Under the pieces are notes generated by a model. That model did no database searches, was not told the DNA's origin, and saw nothing but the letters and a program-made list of their open reading frames with translations. From JAIOSM01 sp023143455 (lineage in GTDB: Bacteria > Desulfobacterota > Desulfobacteria > Desulfobacterales > Desulfobacteraceae), in assembly GCA_030632885.1 (NCBI GenBank), contig DAOVTW010000006.1, positions 1-64,000 of the forward strand: 64,000 bases of DNA, in the 5' to 3' direction. This document shows, piece by piece, positions 17,309 through 26,992 of this stretch. The translations under genes were made by a program, and so were the position numbers. How positions within the stretch are numbered: position 1 is the first letter of the stretch; the number at the start of each line of letters is the position of its first letter.

Positions 17309-19439
17309 TATCACAATTGCTCTTTCAGGGAATCCAAATTCCGGTAAGACATCCATGTTTAATAACTTAACAGGTGCACGTCAGAAAGTTGGCAATTGGC
17401 CGGGTGTAACAGTCGAAAAAAAGGAAGGGCTGCTAAAATATAAAAATCATAATATTAATGTAGTTGATCTTCCAGGCACTTACAGCCTTACACCCTTTTC
17501 AATAGAAGAAATAGTTACAAGAGATTTTATTATCAAAGAAAAGCCTGATGTTGTTGTATGTATTATTGATTCTTCAAACCTTGAGAGAAGCCTCTATCTT
17601 GCAATGCAGGTTATGGAAACAGGACAACCCATGGTTCTGGCTTTAAACATGACTGATGTTGCAAAATCAAAAGGTATTAAAATCGATTCTGAAAAATTAT
17701 CAATGCTTTTAGATATTCCAGTTGTTTCTACTGTTGGAAATAAAAATCAGGGAACAGATAATTTAATTCAAACTATAATTAAAGAATCAGAAGCCTTTTT
17801 GCAAGGCAAAGCAGGAAGGGATGTTAAATACTCTAAAGAAGTTGAAAACTGCATATCTCAGATAGCAACCCATATTGAACAAAATTCTTCCAAGGAAAAT
17901 ATTTTTTCTTATAGGTGGACTGCTGTTAAGCTTCTCGAAAACGATGAAATTATTTTAAAGAACTTTAAAGGCAATCAAAGTATTATAGAAATTTCTGAAC
18001 ACTGTAGGCAAAGAATTAAAACTTTTTATCAAGACGACCCAGAAATAATCCTTACCGAAGATCGATATGGTTTTATTGCCGGTATTACAAAAGAAGTTAT
18101 ATCACTTTCACTCAAAAAGCGGGCTGATGTATCAAAAAACATTGATCTATTTTTAACAAACAGAATATTAGGATTCCCTATTTTCCTATTTTTCATATGG
18201 GCAATGTTCCAAATGACTTTTACTTTTGGTGCATACCCTATGGAATGGCTTGATTTAGGTGTAACTGCTCTCTCTTCTTTGCTGAACGGATTGATACCAG
18301 ATAACCTTTTCAAAGATTTGCTACTTAATGGAATTATTACCGGTATTGGTAGCGTAATAGTCTTTTTACCTAATATCCTCATCCTTTTTTTCTGTATTGC
18401 ACTATTTGAAGACACAGGTTATATGGCAAGAGCTGCATTTCTCATGGACAGAATAATGCACACAATAGGACTTCATGGCAAATCATTTATCCCAATGCTG
18501 ATGGGATTTGGATGTAGCGTTCCCGCTATTATGGCAACTCGTTCTCTTGAAAGCAAAAAAGATAGGATACTTACAATTCTAATTATTCCATTTATGTCAT
18601 GCTCTGCAAAGCTCCCTGTTTATATTGTTCTTGCCGGAACTTTTTTTGCAGCAAATGGTGGAACTGTGATCTTTTGCCTTTATTTGATAGGAATTGGGCT
18701 TTCTATTATTTCAGGGAGAATTTTCAAATCAAGATTGTTAAAAGGAGAAGACTCTCCCTTTGTTATGGAATTACCTCCTTATAGAATGCCAATGATTAAA
18801 AGCCTTATTATCCATATGTGGGACAGAAGTAAAATGTTTTTAAGAAAAATGGGAGGAGTCATTCTTATTGGCTCAATTATTATCTGGACCCTCTCTTATT
18901 TTCCTAGAAACATCACTTATTCAATGGATTATGAAAAAAAACTTGATCGCTTAAATACAGAATATTCCCAGATGACAAGCCTTTCAGAATCTTCGAGTGA
19001 ACTTAAAAATAAAATTTCAGATCTGCAAAGGCAACAAGAAAAAGAAAGAATAGAAAAAACTTATATAGGACAATTAGGCAAGACAATCGAACCGGTTTTC
19101 AGACCCATAGGCATTGATTGGCGTGCAAGTGTTGCTATTGTCACTGGTATTGTTGCCAAGGAAGTAGTCGTAAGCACAATGGGTGTTCTTTATGGAGTTG
19201 GAGATCAGGAACCAGAAGCTTTAAGTAAATCATTGCGAAATTCAAACATGACACCTTTAAGCGCCCTCTCACTAATGCTTTTTGTACTTTTATATTTACC
19301 CTGTATTGCTGCTTTAGTTTCAATCTGGAAAGAAACATCAGCTAAATGGGCACTCTTTAATTTATTTTATACAACAACGGTTGCATGGTGTGTGTCTTTT
19401 CTGGTATATCAGATTGGCAGAATACTTGGCTTTGGATAA
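17301..19439 (+). CDS. feoB: Ferrous iron transporter B
   Basis: A 712-aa FeoB. The N-terminal G domain has G1 GNPNSGKT at residues 10-17, DLPGTYSL for G3, and NMTDVAKSKG for G4. A GDI-like helical region follows, then about ten membrane segments with two Gate motifs, including GFGCSVPAIMATRSLESKKDR and the later DWRASVAIVTGIVAKEVVVSTMGVLYG. It imports Fe2+ across the inner membrane, powered or gated by GTP. The ATG overlaps the Fur-FeoA gene, so it is translationally coupled. Length is normal for a FeoB without an added FeoC. Confidence 0.96.
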   Translation: MTDITIALSGNPNSGKTSMFNNLTGARQKVGNWPGVTVEKKEGLLKYKNHNINVVDLPGTYSLTPFSIEEIVTRDFIIKEKPDVVVCIIDSSNLERSLYLAMQVMETGQPMVLALNMTDVAKSKGIKIDSEKLSMLLDIPVVSTVGNKNQGTDNLIQTIIKESEAFLQGKAGRDVKYSKEVENCISQIATHIEQNSSKENIFSYRWTAVKLLENDEIILKNFKGNQSIIEISEHCRQRIKTFYQDDPEIILTEDRYGFIAGITKEVISLSLKKRADVSKNIDLFLTNRILGFPIFLFFIWAMFQMTFTFGAYPMEWLDLGVTALSSLLNGLIPDNLFKDLLLNGIITGIGSVIVFLPNILILFFCIALFEDTGYMARAAFLMDRIMHTIGLHGKSFIPMLMGFGCSVPAIMATRSLESKKDRILTILIIPFMSCSAKLPVYIVLAGTFFAANGGTVIFCLYLIGIGLSIISGRIFKSRLLKGEDSPFVMELPPYRMPMIKSLIIHMWDRSKMFLRKMGGVILIGSIIIWTLSYFPRNITYSMDYEKKLDRLNTEYSQMTSLSESSSELKNKISDLQRQQEKERIEKTYIGQLGKTIEPVFRPIGIDWRASVAIVTGIVAKEVVVSTMGVLYGVGDQEPEALSKSLRNSNMTPLSALSLMLFVLLYLPCIAALVSIWKETSAKWALFNLFYTTTVAWCVSFLVYQIGRILGFG

Positions 19440-19456
19440 ATATTATAGGAGACTTT

Positions 19457-19912
19457 ATGAAACATTCCCGATTTATTAAATATAAAATAATAGGCATTGT
19501 TATCCTATGCTTTCTTTTCAGCTCAGTGTATACAATTGCGAATGAACGCCGATGCATAAATAAAACAATTGCTAATGTGAGATCAGGGCCCGGTACAGAC
19601 TATGATATTAAATGGAAGGTTGAAAAATACTATCCAATCATCATCCTCAAAAAGCAAGAGGAGTGGTATCAGTTTGAAGATTTTGAAAAAGATAATGCGT
19701 GGGTCCATGAATCCTTATTAGAAAAAGAAGACTCAATAATAACTATAAAAAATGACTGCAATGTACGTTCCGGACCCGGAACAGACTTTAAAATTGTGTT
19801 TAAAGCATCAAAAGGTGTTCCTTTTAAGGTACTTGACAAAAAAGAAAGCTGGTATAAAGTCAAGCATGCAGATGGTGATCAGGGGTGGATTCATAAAACC
19901 CTTGTCTGGTAA
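19457..19912 (+). CDS. Secreted protein with two bacterial SH3 domains
   Basis: A 151-aa protein from the ATG at 19457, which has TAGGAG upstream; a longer frame from 19385 would bury the signal peptide. Residues 1-32 form a signal peptide or membrane anchor. Two SH3b repeats follow, each with NVRSGPGTD near its start (about residues 40 and 102) and a W-x-x-x-x-W pattern ending in GWIHKTL. Such domains bind peptidoglycan or mediate periplasmic contacts. It lies 17 nt after feoB and could be cotranscribed. A specific role in iron uptake cannot be claimed. Confidence 0.8.
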   Translation: MKHSRFIKYKIIGIVILCFLFSSVYTIANERRCINKTIANVRSGPGTDYDIKWKVEKYYPIIILKKQEEWYQFEDFEKDNAWVHESLLEKEDSIITIKNDCNVRSGPGTDFKIVFKASKGVPFKVLDKKESWYKVKHADGDQGWIHKTLVW

Positions 19913-19946
19913 TAACAATTTATTTTGTAATAATTAAAGGCTGGAT

Positions 19947-20630
19947 ATGGCAAAACAACAAAGAGTATCAAATGATCGTAGAAGAGAGCTTGAAGAGTTA
20001 GATCCCTTTCAGGAAACCCTCTTAAAAGTATTAGATTATGGAAAAACATATAAAAAACAGCTATTATTTATGGCTTTTTGCTTTGTAGCTGTGATAGTTA
20101 TTTTTTCAGTAGTCATTTTCAATATTAAATCCTCTGGAAATAAAGCATCCTTATTGCTCAATGAAACATTAACCAAATATAACAAAGCAAAAGACCCAAA
20201 AAAAGATTATTTGGAAGTTAAAAACGATTTTTCTAAACTCCTTGAAGATTATCCCAATACTTCTGCAGGCAAAATGGCTAAAATAAAATTTGCCAAAATT
20301 TGTTATGACGCATCAGACTTTCAAAAAGCTTACGAATTTTATAAAGAAGCTCTTTCTGATTTTAAAAACGATGCAACAGTCGAAAGCCTGATTCTTTCTG
20401 CACTCGGACGCACCTGTCTCGCCCTTGAAAATTTTAAGGAAGCCGAGGTTTATTTTGAAAAAATTACAAAAAAAGAAGGTGCATTATTAAAAGATGAAGC
20501 TCTTTTTAATTTGGGAATGATTGCTGAAAAAACAGAGGGCAATAATGTAAGCAACGGTTTCTATAAAAAGATTGTTGCAGAGTATCCAGACTCAATGTAT
20601 AAAGCTTTAGCACAAAGTAAACTTGAATAA
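19947..20630 (+). CDS. Membrane-anchored tetratricopeptide-repeat protein (YfgM-like)
   Basis: A 227-aa protein with one membrane segment at about residues 36-58 (LLFMAFCFVAVIVIFSVVIF) after a charged cytoplasmic N terminus. About four TPR-type helix pairs follow, for example SAGKMAKIKFAKICYDASDFQKAYEFYKEAL and ILSALGRTCLALENFKEAEVYFEKI. The plan matches YfgM-like proteins, which sit near BamB in many proteobacteria and hold periplasmic chaperones near the secretion channel; no bamB is present here. It is the last gene before the hairpin at 20657. Confidence 0.75.
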   Translation: MAKQQRVSNDRRRELEELDPFQETLLKVLDYGKTYKKQLLFMAFCFVAVIVIFSVVIFNIKSSGNKASLLLNETLTKYNKAKDPKKDYLEVKNDFSKLLEDYPNTSAGKMAKIKFAKICYDASDFQKAYEFYKEALSDFKNDATVESLILSALGRTCLALENFKEAEVYFEKITKKEGALLKDEALFNLGMIAEKTEGNNVSNGFYKKIVAEYPDSMYKALAQSKLE

Positions 20631-20656
20631 TCAAAGGGTCTTGATGAGAATAAAAA

Positions 20657-20690
20657 CAGAAAAGCTGCTGAATTAACAGCAGCTTTTCTG
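20657..20690 (+). terminator. Hairpin downstream of the feo/TPR gene block
   Basis: A perfect 14-bp stem (20657-20670 with 20677-20690) with the loop AATTAA. There is no long T-run after it, so it may be a terminator assisted by the A/T part of the stem or an RNA-stabilising hairpin. The rest of the gap (20691-21018) holds only an 8-codon frame at 20708 (MKKLTSLR) with a good AGGAG site, possibly a gene remnant, and AT-rich sequence. Confidence 0.7.
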
Positions 20691-21018
20691 TAAAAGGAGA
20701 AACAAAGATGAAAAAATTAACTTCGCTTAGATAATAAAGCAAATACCCTGCCAAAATTTTCAATTAATTTTAGAAAAAATAATTATTCACTCTAACGCCT
20801 TGAAATTCATCAATATTTATTAATTAATTTATTTTCTCAATGCCATTCTATAAAAAATTAGACAATAGCTAAAACGTGTTGAAATCAAATCTAAGTTTAA
20901 AATTTTGAACTGCTTTAGTGAATCTAGAGCAGATACTTCACGTAACTATTTGAAATTAAAACAAAATTGTTTAATTGTTGCAAATGTTCAAAATCTTGAA
21001 CCGCGCTTACCCGCATGT

Positions 21019-22392
21019 TTATTTATCTAAGCCATATTTTTTTAGCTTCTGATTCAGGCCGCTTTTACCTATGCCAAGAATTTCAGCAGCCTTTGTTTGC
21101 ACATCGCTTGCAAGTGTCATTGCTCTTTGAATCATCCTTTTTTCAACAGACAAAAGAGTCTCAGTAAGTCCTGCATTTTCAGGAATTCCACCAAGGTCAA
21201 GATCTAAACCAATGTTTTGCCTTATGTTCAATGGGAGATCTGCCGGTGTAATGTCTTCCTCTGTAGATAATATTACAGCTCTTTCGATTGCATTTTCAAG
21301 TTCCCTAATATTCCCCTTCCATTGCTGATCAAATAAAAGCTTTGCTGCTTCTTGAGTTATACCACGCACTCCAATAGGTGAGTTACTTTCAATTGCATAT
21401 TTGTTAATAAAATGACTGACTAATAACGGGATATCTTCTTTACGCTCTCGTAATGGCGGAATTGATGCTTTTACAACATTCAATCTGTAATAAAGGTCTT
21501 CTCTAAATAGACCTTTATCAACTTCTTTCTCAAGTTTTTTATTAGTAGCAACAATAAGGCGAAAATCTACTGAAACAGGTTCGGTACCGCCAACACGCTC
21601 AAAAATTTTTTCCTGGAGCACTCTTAAAAGCTTTACCTGTAGACTTAAAGACAACTCCCCAATCTCATCAAGGAAAAGAGTGCCTTTGTCTGCAAGTTCA
21701 AATCGCCCTTTTTTCCTACTTGTTGCACCTGTGAAGGCACCTTTTTCATGCCCGAACAATTCACTCTCTAGCAAACTCTCTGCAAAAGCAGAACAATTCA
21801 CTGCAATAAGAGAATTAGATTTCCTTGTACTGTTATAATGGATAGATTTTGCAACTAGTTCTTTACCAGTACCGCTTTCACCCTCAATTAAAACAGTTGC
21901 ATTTGCAGGAGCGACTTTTTTTATTGTTTCATACAATTCCTGCATTAATTTACTTTTTCCAATTATATTACCAAAGCTATATGTCGAACTGATTGCATCC
22001 CTTAACATGGTATTTTCTTGAACAATACGATATATAGAAAGGGCTTTTGAAATATGACTTAAAAGGACCTCGTTTTCAAAAGGTTTTTGAATAAACGTAT
22101 ATGCACCCTTCTGCATTGCTTCCACCGCTTTTTCAACACTTCCATGTGCAGTCATAACAATCACAGGAATATCAGGGTTTATTTCTTTTATCTTAGACAA
22201 AAGCTCAACTCCATCCATTCCGGGCATTTTTACATCAGTAAGGACAAGATCAATATTTTCCTGGCGTAGTATATCAAGAGCCTCCATCCCGCTTGAAGCA
22301 GGATAAGACAAATAACCTTCTTCTGCTAAAACTTCTTTGAGAATCAAAGGATAGTGCTTTTCATCATCAACAATAACTATGCTTTCCATCAA
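21019..22392 (-). CDS. Sigma-54-dependent response regulator (NtrC family)
   Basis: A 457-aa protein. The receiver domain (residues about 1-120) has D9, D10, phosphoacceptor D53 (LVLTDVKMPGMDG) and K near 103 (IQKPF). The AAA+ sigma-54 activator domain has Walker A GESGTGKE, the sigma-54 contact loop GAFTGA, and LFLDEIGELS for Walker B. The C-terminal Fis-type helix-turn-helix is TKAAEILGIGKSGLNQKLKKYGL. It would activate sigma-54 promoters when phosphorylated by the kinase encoded directly upstream (no gap). It lies back to back with pilM, so a pilus link is possible but unproven. Confidence 0.93.
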   Translation of the reverse strand: MMESIVIVDDEKHYPLILKEVLAEEGYLSYPASSGMEALDILRQENIDLVLTDVKMPGMDGVELLSKIKEINPDIPVIVMTAHGSVEKAVEAMQKGAYTFIQKPFENEVLLSHISKALSIYRIVQENTMLRDAISSTYSFGNIIGKSKLMQELYETIKKVAPANATVLIEGESGTGKELVAKSIHYNSTRKSNSLIAVNCSAFAESLLESELFGHEKGAFTGATSRKKGRFELADKGTLFLDEIGELSLSLQVKLLRVLQEKIFERVGGTEPVSVDFRLIVATNKKLEKEVDKGLFREDLYYRLNVVKASIPPLRERKEDIPLLVSHFINKYAIESNSPIGVRGITQEAAKLLFDQQWKGNIRELENAIERAVILSTEEDITPADLPLNIRQNIGLDLDLGGIPENAGLTETLLSVEKRMIQRAMTLASDVQTKAAEILGIGKSGLNQKLKKYGLDK

Positions 22393-23817
22393 TCAACTCC
22401 ACTTTACAGGCAGCTGAATTGTAACTTTAGCGCCTTTTAATTTGCGATTAGAAATTTCAATACTTCCATTGTGAGCATCAATAATATTCTTTACTATTCC
22501 AAGTCCAAGACCAGTACCTGAATCTTTTGTAGTATAAAAGGGTGTCCAGATTTTTTCCAAATCTTTTTCCTTAATTCCATTGCCTTGGTCTAAAAAATTT
22601 ATGACTATGTTGTCACCATTAAAAAAAATTTCAACAATAACCTTTCCTGTTCCACCAGTGGCTTGGAAAGAATTGATAAATATATTCAAAAACGCCTGAT
22701 ATAACATAGAAGAATCAACCATGATTTCAGGCAGGTTTGACTCAAATTTTTTTTCGATTTCGAATCTACTATTTTCGGCTTGGGGTAAGAAAAATGCAAT
22801 GTTTTTCTCAACAATTTGCTCAACTTGACATGGGTGCAGATCAGGCATTTTTGGTTTTGCAAAGTCAAGGAAATCTTTAATAATGTTATTAAGCCGACTT
22901 GACTCTTCGATAATAATATCTGGAATAGTTGTATTCAACCCATTTCTAACAATTTGCTTTTTTAGCAATTCTGCACTGCTTTTTATTATACCAAGTGGAT
23001 TTCTAATTTCATGGGAAACTCCAGCAGTCATTTCGCCTATTGCTGAAAGGTGTTCCGCTTTCCTCAATTTTTCTTTTAGCTTTAATCTTTCCTCAGCTTT
23101 TTCTTCAATTATTTTTTCCCGCTTTTTAACCACTACTCTTAAAAGAATAAAAAGTATGCTCATAACCATAAAACATGAGGCCAGTATCATTCCTTGAAGT
23201 TTTGCAAGTTTCTTAAATTCTTCTGAAACATCTCTGACAATCTCAATAACACCAATAACTTGCCCAGAAAGTGTTTGGGAGCCCTGTTCTTCCATTTGCA
23301 ATGGTGCGAATGTAATAATTTGAGTTCTTTTAGGAATATCAAAAAAAATTTCAAAGGAATTGCCTTCTTTAACAAACTTTGAAGTTGACTCTTTCTTAAT
23401 AGCTTTTTTATATTCTACTCCACCGGCATGCTTTGTCCCGACTTGGTTCTTGTCAAAGCTATATGCAATTAAATTGTTATCACCATAAATATTTACCATT
23501 TCTACATTGAAGCCGTGCAAAGTAGATTTAATAACATTATCCATTTCCTTATACTGCTGATCTTTTCTAAGTTCTATCTTTCCCTCTAACAATACTGTTG
23601 GGAGAACAAATCGGATATAAATTTGATGATTAAGATTTTGAACAAGCAAATGATCATACTCTTTACTTTTTTCCATAAGAGTTCTTTTTGCCCAGTGAGT
23701 ATTTAATACAGATATAATAATCGTTGCAATAAACATGACGATTAAACTAGAAAAAGTAAAATATTTAACAAGATTGAAAGGTTTTTCACTTTGTAGCTTT
23801 TGTTTTTCCATTACCAT
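22393..23817 (-). CDS. Membrane sensor histidine kinase
   Basis: A 474-aa kinase. Two membrane segments (about 20-38 and 209-230) flank a periplasmic sensor domain of about 165 residues. The dimerisation/phosphoacceptor domain has the H-box VSHEIRNPLG with H269, followed by the N box (FINSFQATGG), G1 (DQGNGI) and G2 (TGLGLGIVKNIIDAHNG) motifs of the GHKL ATPase. It feeds the NtrC-like regulator immediately downstream. The topology differs from PilS, which has six membrane segments, so this is not a clear PilS despite the neighbouring pil genes. The ligand is unknown. ATG at 23817 or 23811 could be the start. Confidence 0.92.
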   Translation of the reverse strand: MVMEKQKLQSEKPFNLVKYFTFSSLIVMFIATIIISVLNTHWAKRTLMEKSKEYDHLLVQNLNHQIYIRFVLPTVLLEGKIELRKDQQYKEMDNVIKSTLHGFNVEMVNIYGDNNLIAYSFDKNQVGTKHAGGVEYKKAIKKESTSKFVKEGNSFEIFFDIPKRTQIITFAPLQMEEQGSQTLSGQVIGVIEIVRDVSEEFKKLAKLQGMILASCFMVMSILFILLRVVVKKREKIIEEKAEERLKLKEKLRKAEHLSAIGEMTAGVSHEIRNPLGIIKSSAELLKKQIVRNGLNTTIPDIIIEESSRLNNIIKDFLDFAKPKMPDLHPCQVEQIVEKNIAFFLPQAENSRFEIEKKFESNLPEIMVDSSMLYQAFLNIFINSFQATGGTGKVIVEIFFNGDNIVINFLDQGNGIKEKDLEKIWTPFYTTKDSGTGLGLGIVKNIIDAHNGSIEISNRKLKGAKVTIQLPVKWS

Positions 23818-23889
23818 AAATTTATGTCGTTTTTAGTCCTTTTAGCTTGTTATTTGTACATTTTCATTGAAAATACAATAAAAACACTT

Positions 23890-23918
23890 GACATTGCAAT
23901 AAGATAATAGCATAAATA
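23890..23918 (+). promoter_or_regulatory. Candidate promoter upstream of pilM
   Basis: TTGACA begins near 23890, followed about 17 nt later by CATAAA within an AT-rich run. The -10 match is only moderate. The start would lie about 85 nt before pilM. No convincing sigma-54 (GG/GC) element was seen. Confidence 0.35.
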
Positions 23919-24004
23919 TTAATAAATAGGCATATATTATATATACAGAAAGGGTTTCATGGATTTTTTAATAATAATTAAAAAGAGAGTAAAATAAAAA
24001 ATAT

Positions 24005-25069
24005 ATGTTATTCCAACCAAAAGATCACCTTGTAGGCTTGGATTTGGGTTCTTCTTTCATCAAAGTTGCTGAACTTAAAAGAAAAGGCAAAGGAGATGAG
24101 TATATCCTCAAAAAATTTGGAGTCATACCAATTCCTCCAGGCTCAATTGTTGATGGCAGGATTGAGGATATGAAAACTATTTCAGAAGCGATTACAACTC
24201 TCTTTAAAACAAATAAAATAAGAGAGAAAAACGTCGCCATAGCAACTGGTGGTTATTCTGTTATTATAAAAACTATAAATATGGCCAGGGCAACTGAAGA
24301 AGAGCTTCAAGACCAAATTTATGCAGAAGCTGAACAATATATTCCATATGACATCGAAGAAGTAAACATAGATTACCAAGTACTTGGAGAAAGTGAATTT
24401 TCACCAGAACAAATTAGTGTACTTCTTGTTGCAGTAAAAAAAGATCTTGTCGCTGAATATATTGACCTAATTGACATGGCTGGATTAAACCCGTGCATAA
24501 TTGAAGTTGATACCTTTGCTCTCCAAAACATATATGAAAGACTCCCAAACATATCAGAAGATAAGATTTCAATGCTGATTGATGTCGGTGTTTCCAAAAC
24601 ATCCCTGAACATAGTTCGGGGTGGAACATCTCTAATGATGCGAGATAATGCTAACGGAATAGCACAAATTAGAGATGAAATTGCAGCAGAGGCTGAATGC
24701 ACTGACGAAGAAGCTGAAATGATAATTGCCGACCAAAAATCTGATTTACTTTCAACTGAGGAAATTAAAGAGATTACTCTTGGAGTAATAGATGAATGGT
24801 GTGCTGATATCTATGGTATGGTAAGCACTTTTCGATCTAAAACAAAAAATAATGATGTGGAACTTGTTTTCTTAACTGGTGGTGGAGCCCTAGTTCAAGG
24901 CTTTCCAGAAGCACTTGCATCAGAACTAAACACCAGCGTATCCATACTTAACCCATTTGAGGGAATACAAATTGACAAAAAACGTATCACACAAGAAGCT
25001 ATGAACGAACTTGCCCCTTTGCTCTCAATTGCTATAGGACTTGGCTTAAGAAGGATTGATGACAAATGA
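24005..25069 (+). CDS. pilM: Type IV pilus assembly protein PilM
   Basis: A 354-aa actin-like ATPase. The N-terminal phosphate loop reads VGLDLGSSFIKVAEL, and later motifs are LIDVGVSKTSLNIV and LTGGGALVQGFPEAL, typical of the FtsA/PilM fold. PilM sits at the cytoplasmic face and binds the N-terminal peptide of PilN to build the alignment subcomplex of the pilus machine. Its stop overlaps pilN by 4 nt. The operon pilMNOPQ is complete; major pilin and motor ATPases are not in this window. Confidence 0.95.
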   Translation: MLFQPKDHLVGLDLGSSFIKVAELKRKGKGDEYILKKFGVIPIPPGSIVDGRIEDMKTISEAITTLFKTNKIREKNVAIATGGYSVIIKTINMARATEEELQDQIYAEAEQYIPYDIEEVNIDYQVLGESEFSPEQISVLLVAVKKDLVAEYIDLIDMAGLNPCIIEVDTFALQNIYERLPNISEDKISMLIDVGVSKTSLNIVRGGTSLMMRDNANGIAQIRDEIAAEAECTDEEAEMIIADQKSDLLSTEEIKEITLGVIDEWCADIYGMVSTFRSKTKNNDVELVFLTGGGALVQGFPEALASELNTSVSILNPFEGIQIDKKRITQEAMNELAPLLSIAIGLGLRRIDDK

Positions 25070-25632
25070 TACGAATAAATCTTTTACCCTTCCGGGCAGC
25101 CCGTAGACGAGAAAATATCCGAAAAGAGGTTTCAATCTTCACTCTCCTGATAATATTTCTCATTCTCGGTCTCTCTTATTATGGTATTCATTTAGATAAA
25201 AAAATCACAAATCTTGGAAACGAAATAGCAGTCGTAGAAAATGAAATCGCTCTATACAAAGAAAAAGCAAACCGAGTTAATGAAATAAAAAAAGCAATAA
25301 GTATTTATGAAAAAAAAGTAGCTACAATAAAATCTCTTAAAAACAGACGAAGAGAAGTTGTTACCCTCTTGGATAACATGACAACTCTTGTCATTCCTGA
25401 AAAAATGTGGTTAACAAGTTTACAAATAGACGCGACTATTGTATCAATAACAGGAATCGCTTTTGACCAAAAAACAGTTGCTGACTTTATGACAAACTTG
25501 GGAACTTCACCGTTTTTCGCTAAAGATGTCAAATTGAATAATTTGAAAATGCAAAAAATTGCCAACGAAATAGTAGCACAAAACTTCGATTTAAGCTGTA
25601 ATAAAACTGTTATCAAAACTAAGAAGAAATAA
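25066..25632 (+). CDS. pilN: Type IV pilus assembly protein PilN
   Basis: A 188-aa bitopic protein. The first residues MIRINLLPFRAARRRE carry the conserved INLLP motif that docks into PilM. A membrane segment follows at about 25-43, then a coiled coil (about 45-95) and a small ferredoxin-like periplasmic domain. PilN pairs with PilO in the inner-membrane alignment complex. The start overlaps pilM (ATGA) and the gap to pilO is 5 nt. Confidence 0.94.
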   Translation: MIRINLLPFRAARRRENIRKEVSIFTLLIIFLILGLSYYGIHLDKKITNLGNEIAVVENEIALYKEKANRVNEIKKAISIYEKKVATIKSLKNRRREVVTLLDNMTTLVIPEKMWLTSLQIDATIVSITGIAFDQKTVADFMTNLGTSPFFAKDVKLNNLKMQKIANEIVAQNFDLSCNKTVIKTKKK

Positions 25633-25637
25633 AAAAA

Positions 25638-26297
25638 ATGAGTGTCTTAAATAAAAAAGAGGGAAGGAAAATAGAAAACGTAGCCCCCATTTTTCAATGG
25701 GCCGGGGCTCTGTCAGGGTTACAAAAGCTTCTTGTTTTTTTGATTACTTTTGCTCTAATTGGAGCTGGTTACTATTTTTTTATTTTTAAACCAAAATATG
25801 AGAAAATAGGCAAATTAAAACAGACATTAAAAACACAAAAACAGACATTAGTAACATATAAAGCTAAAGCTAAAATTCTCCCGGAACTCGAAAAAAAGCT
25901 GAACAAACTTAAAGAAGAATTAAACTACGCAATGGCAGCCTTGCCAAATGAAAAAGAAATCCCAATTCTGCTTACTGAAATTGCAAGAGCAGGAAAAAAT
26001 ACAGGTTTAGTCTTTGTAAGTTTTAAACCAAAGCCTGAACAAATGAAAGAAGGTTTTTATGCTGAAATTCCAGTCAGCATGGTAGTTACAGGTCGATTTC
26101 ATCAGCTTGCTCATTTTTTTGATGAAGTATCCAGACTCTATAGAATTGTTAATATTGATAATGTTAAAATAAAAAGTGTCCAGGATGGACATAAACTAAC
26201 GGTTTCCTGTGAAGCAGTTACTTACATGTTTGTGAATAAAAATATCAACGATAAAAATGCTGATTCTAAAAAGACTAAAAAGAAAGGGAAAAAATAA
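25638..26297 (+). CDS. pilO: Type IV pilus assembly protein PilO
   Basis: A 219-aa protein with a membrane segment at about 34-52 (LLVFLITFALIGAGYYFFIF), a coiled-coil region (about 53-105), and a globular domain with LLTEIARAGKNTGLVFVSFKP and FFDEVSRLYRIVNIDNVKI, which is the PilO pattern. It ends in a Lys-rich tail. It forms heterodimers with PilN and contacts PilP. It lies between pilN and pilP with very short gaps. Confidence 0.94.
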   Translation: MSVLNKKEGRKIENVAPIFQWAGALSGLQKLLVFLITFALIGAGYYFFIFKPKYEKIGKLKQTLKTQKQTLVTYKAKAKILPELEKKLNKLKEELNYAMAALPNEKEIPILLTEIARAGKNTGLVFVSFKPKPEQMKEGFYAEIPVSMVVTGRFHQLAHFFDEVSRLYRIVNIDNVKIKSVQDGHKLTVSCEAVTYMFVNKNINDKNADSKKTKKKGKK

Positions 26298-26305
26298 GTC
26301 AAACA

Positions 26306-26992
26306 ATGGAAAATTCTAAAAAAATATTGTTGATAGCATTCCTACTCTTTTCTTTTGTTTTATTATTTTCGGCCTGCGATAGACCTCCCCAACAAAAAAA
26401 ACAGAAGACTCAAAATGTGATAACCAAAAAGATTCTTCCTGTAAAGCAAAAAATAAATACTGCTAAAGAAGCCGAACCTGACACTGCTAATGCTAACACC
26501 CCTAAAGAAGTCAAAACAAATATCCCTAAAAAAGTTGAAACAGATACTCCTGATGAGGCTAAAACTGACAACAAAATTCCACCTGAAAATAACAATTTAA
26601 AGGATGAGATAAAAAATGATAAAACAATTGAGTATTACATTTCAGAAGGAAAACTTGACCCATTTATCTCTCCCATTGCAAAAGAGAATAATAAAAAAAG
26701 GCAGGAAATTGTAAATCGAAAGCTTACTCCTCTTGAAAAACTTGACCTAAGCCAGATTAAATTAGTAGCAGTAATTACTATGCAGTCAGAGAAAAAAAAT
26801 GTTGCGATGGTACAGGAATCCAGTGGTAAAGGATATATGGTTAAAGTTGGTACATATATTGGGACAAATAATGGTAGAATAATTGAAATTAAAAATGATA
26901 AAATTATTATTAAAGAACGTATAAAAAATTTTAAGGGGATCTTACAAGATCGCCTAAAACCAATGAAACTTCAAAAAAAAGATAATGGGTAA
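26306..26992 (+). CDS. pilP: Type IV pilus lipoprotein PilP
   Basis: A 228-aa lipoprotein. The signal peptide ends in the lipobox FSAC (Cys about 24). A long, unfolded Lys/Thr/Pro/Glu-rich linker with repeated KEVKT/KKVET-type units spans about 30-105. The C-terminal beta domain (about 120-225) has KLDPF and LSQIKLVAVITMQSEKKNVAMVQESSGKGYMVKVGTYIG, the conserved PilP core that binds PilO/PilN and the secretin PilQ. Its stop overlaps pilQ by 8 nt. Confidence 0.93.
   Translation: MENSKKILLIAFLLFSFVLLFSACDRPPQQKKQKTQNVITKKILPVKQKINTAKEAEPDTANANTPKEVKTNIPKKVETDTPDEAKTDNKIPPENNNLKDEIKNDKTIEYYISEGKLDPFISPIAKENNKKRQEIVNRKLTPLEKLDLSQIKLVAVITMQSEKKNVAMVQESSGKGYMVKVGTYIGTNNGRIIEIKNDKIIIKERIKNFKGILQDRLKPMKLQKKDNG

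Noticed and set aside
21019..23817. Two-component pair as PilS/PilR
   Set aside because: The kinase has two membrane segments with a periplasmic domain, not the six-pass PilS form; only position suggests the link.
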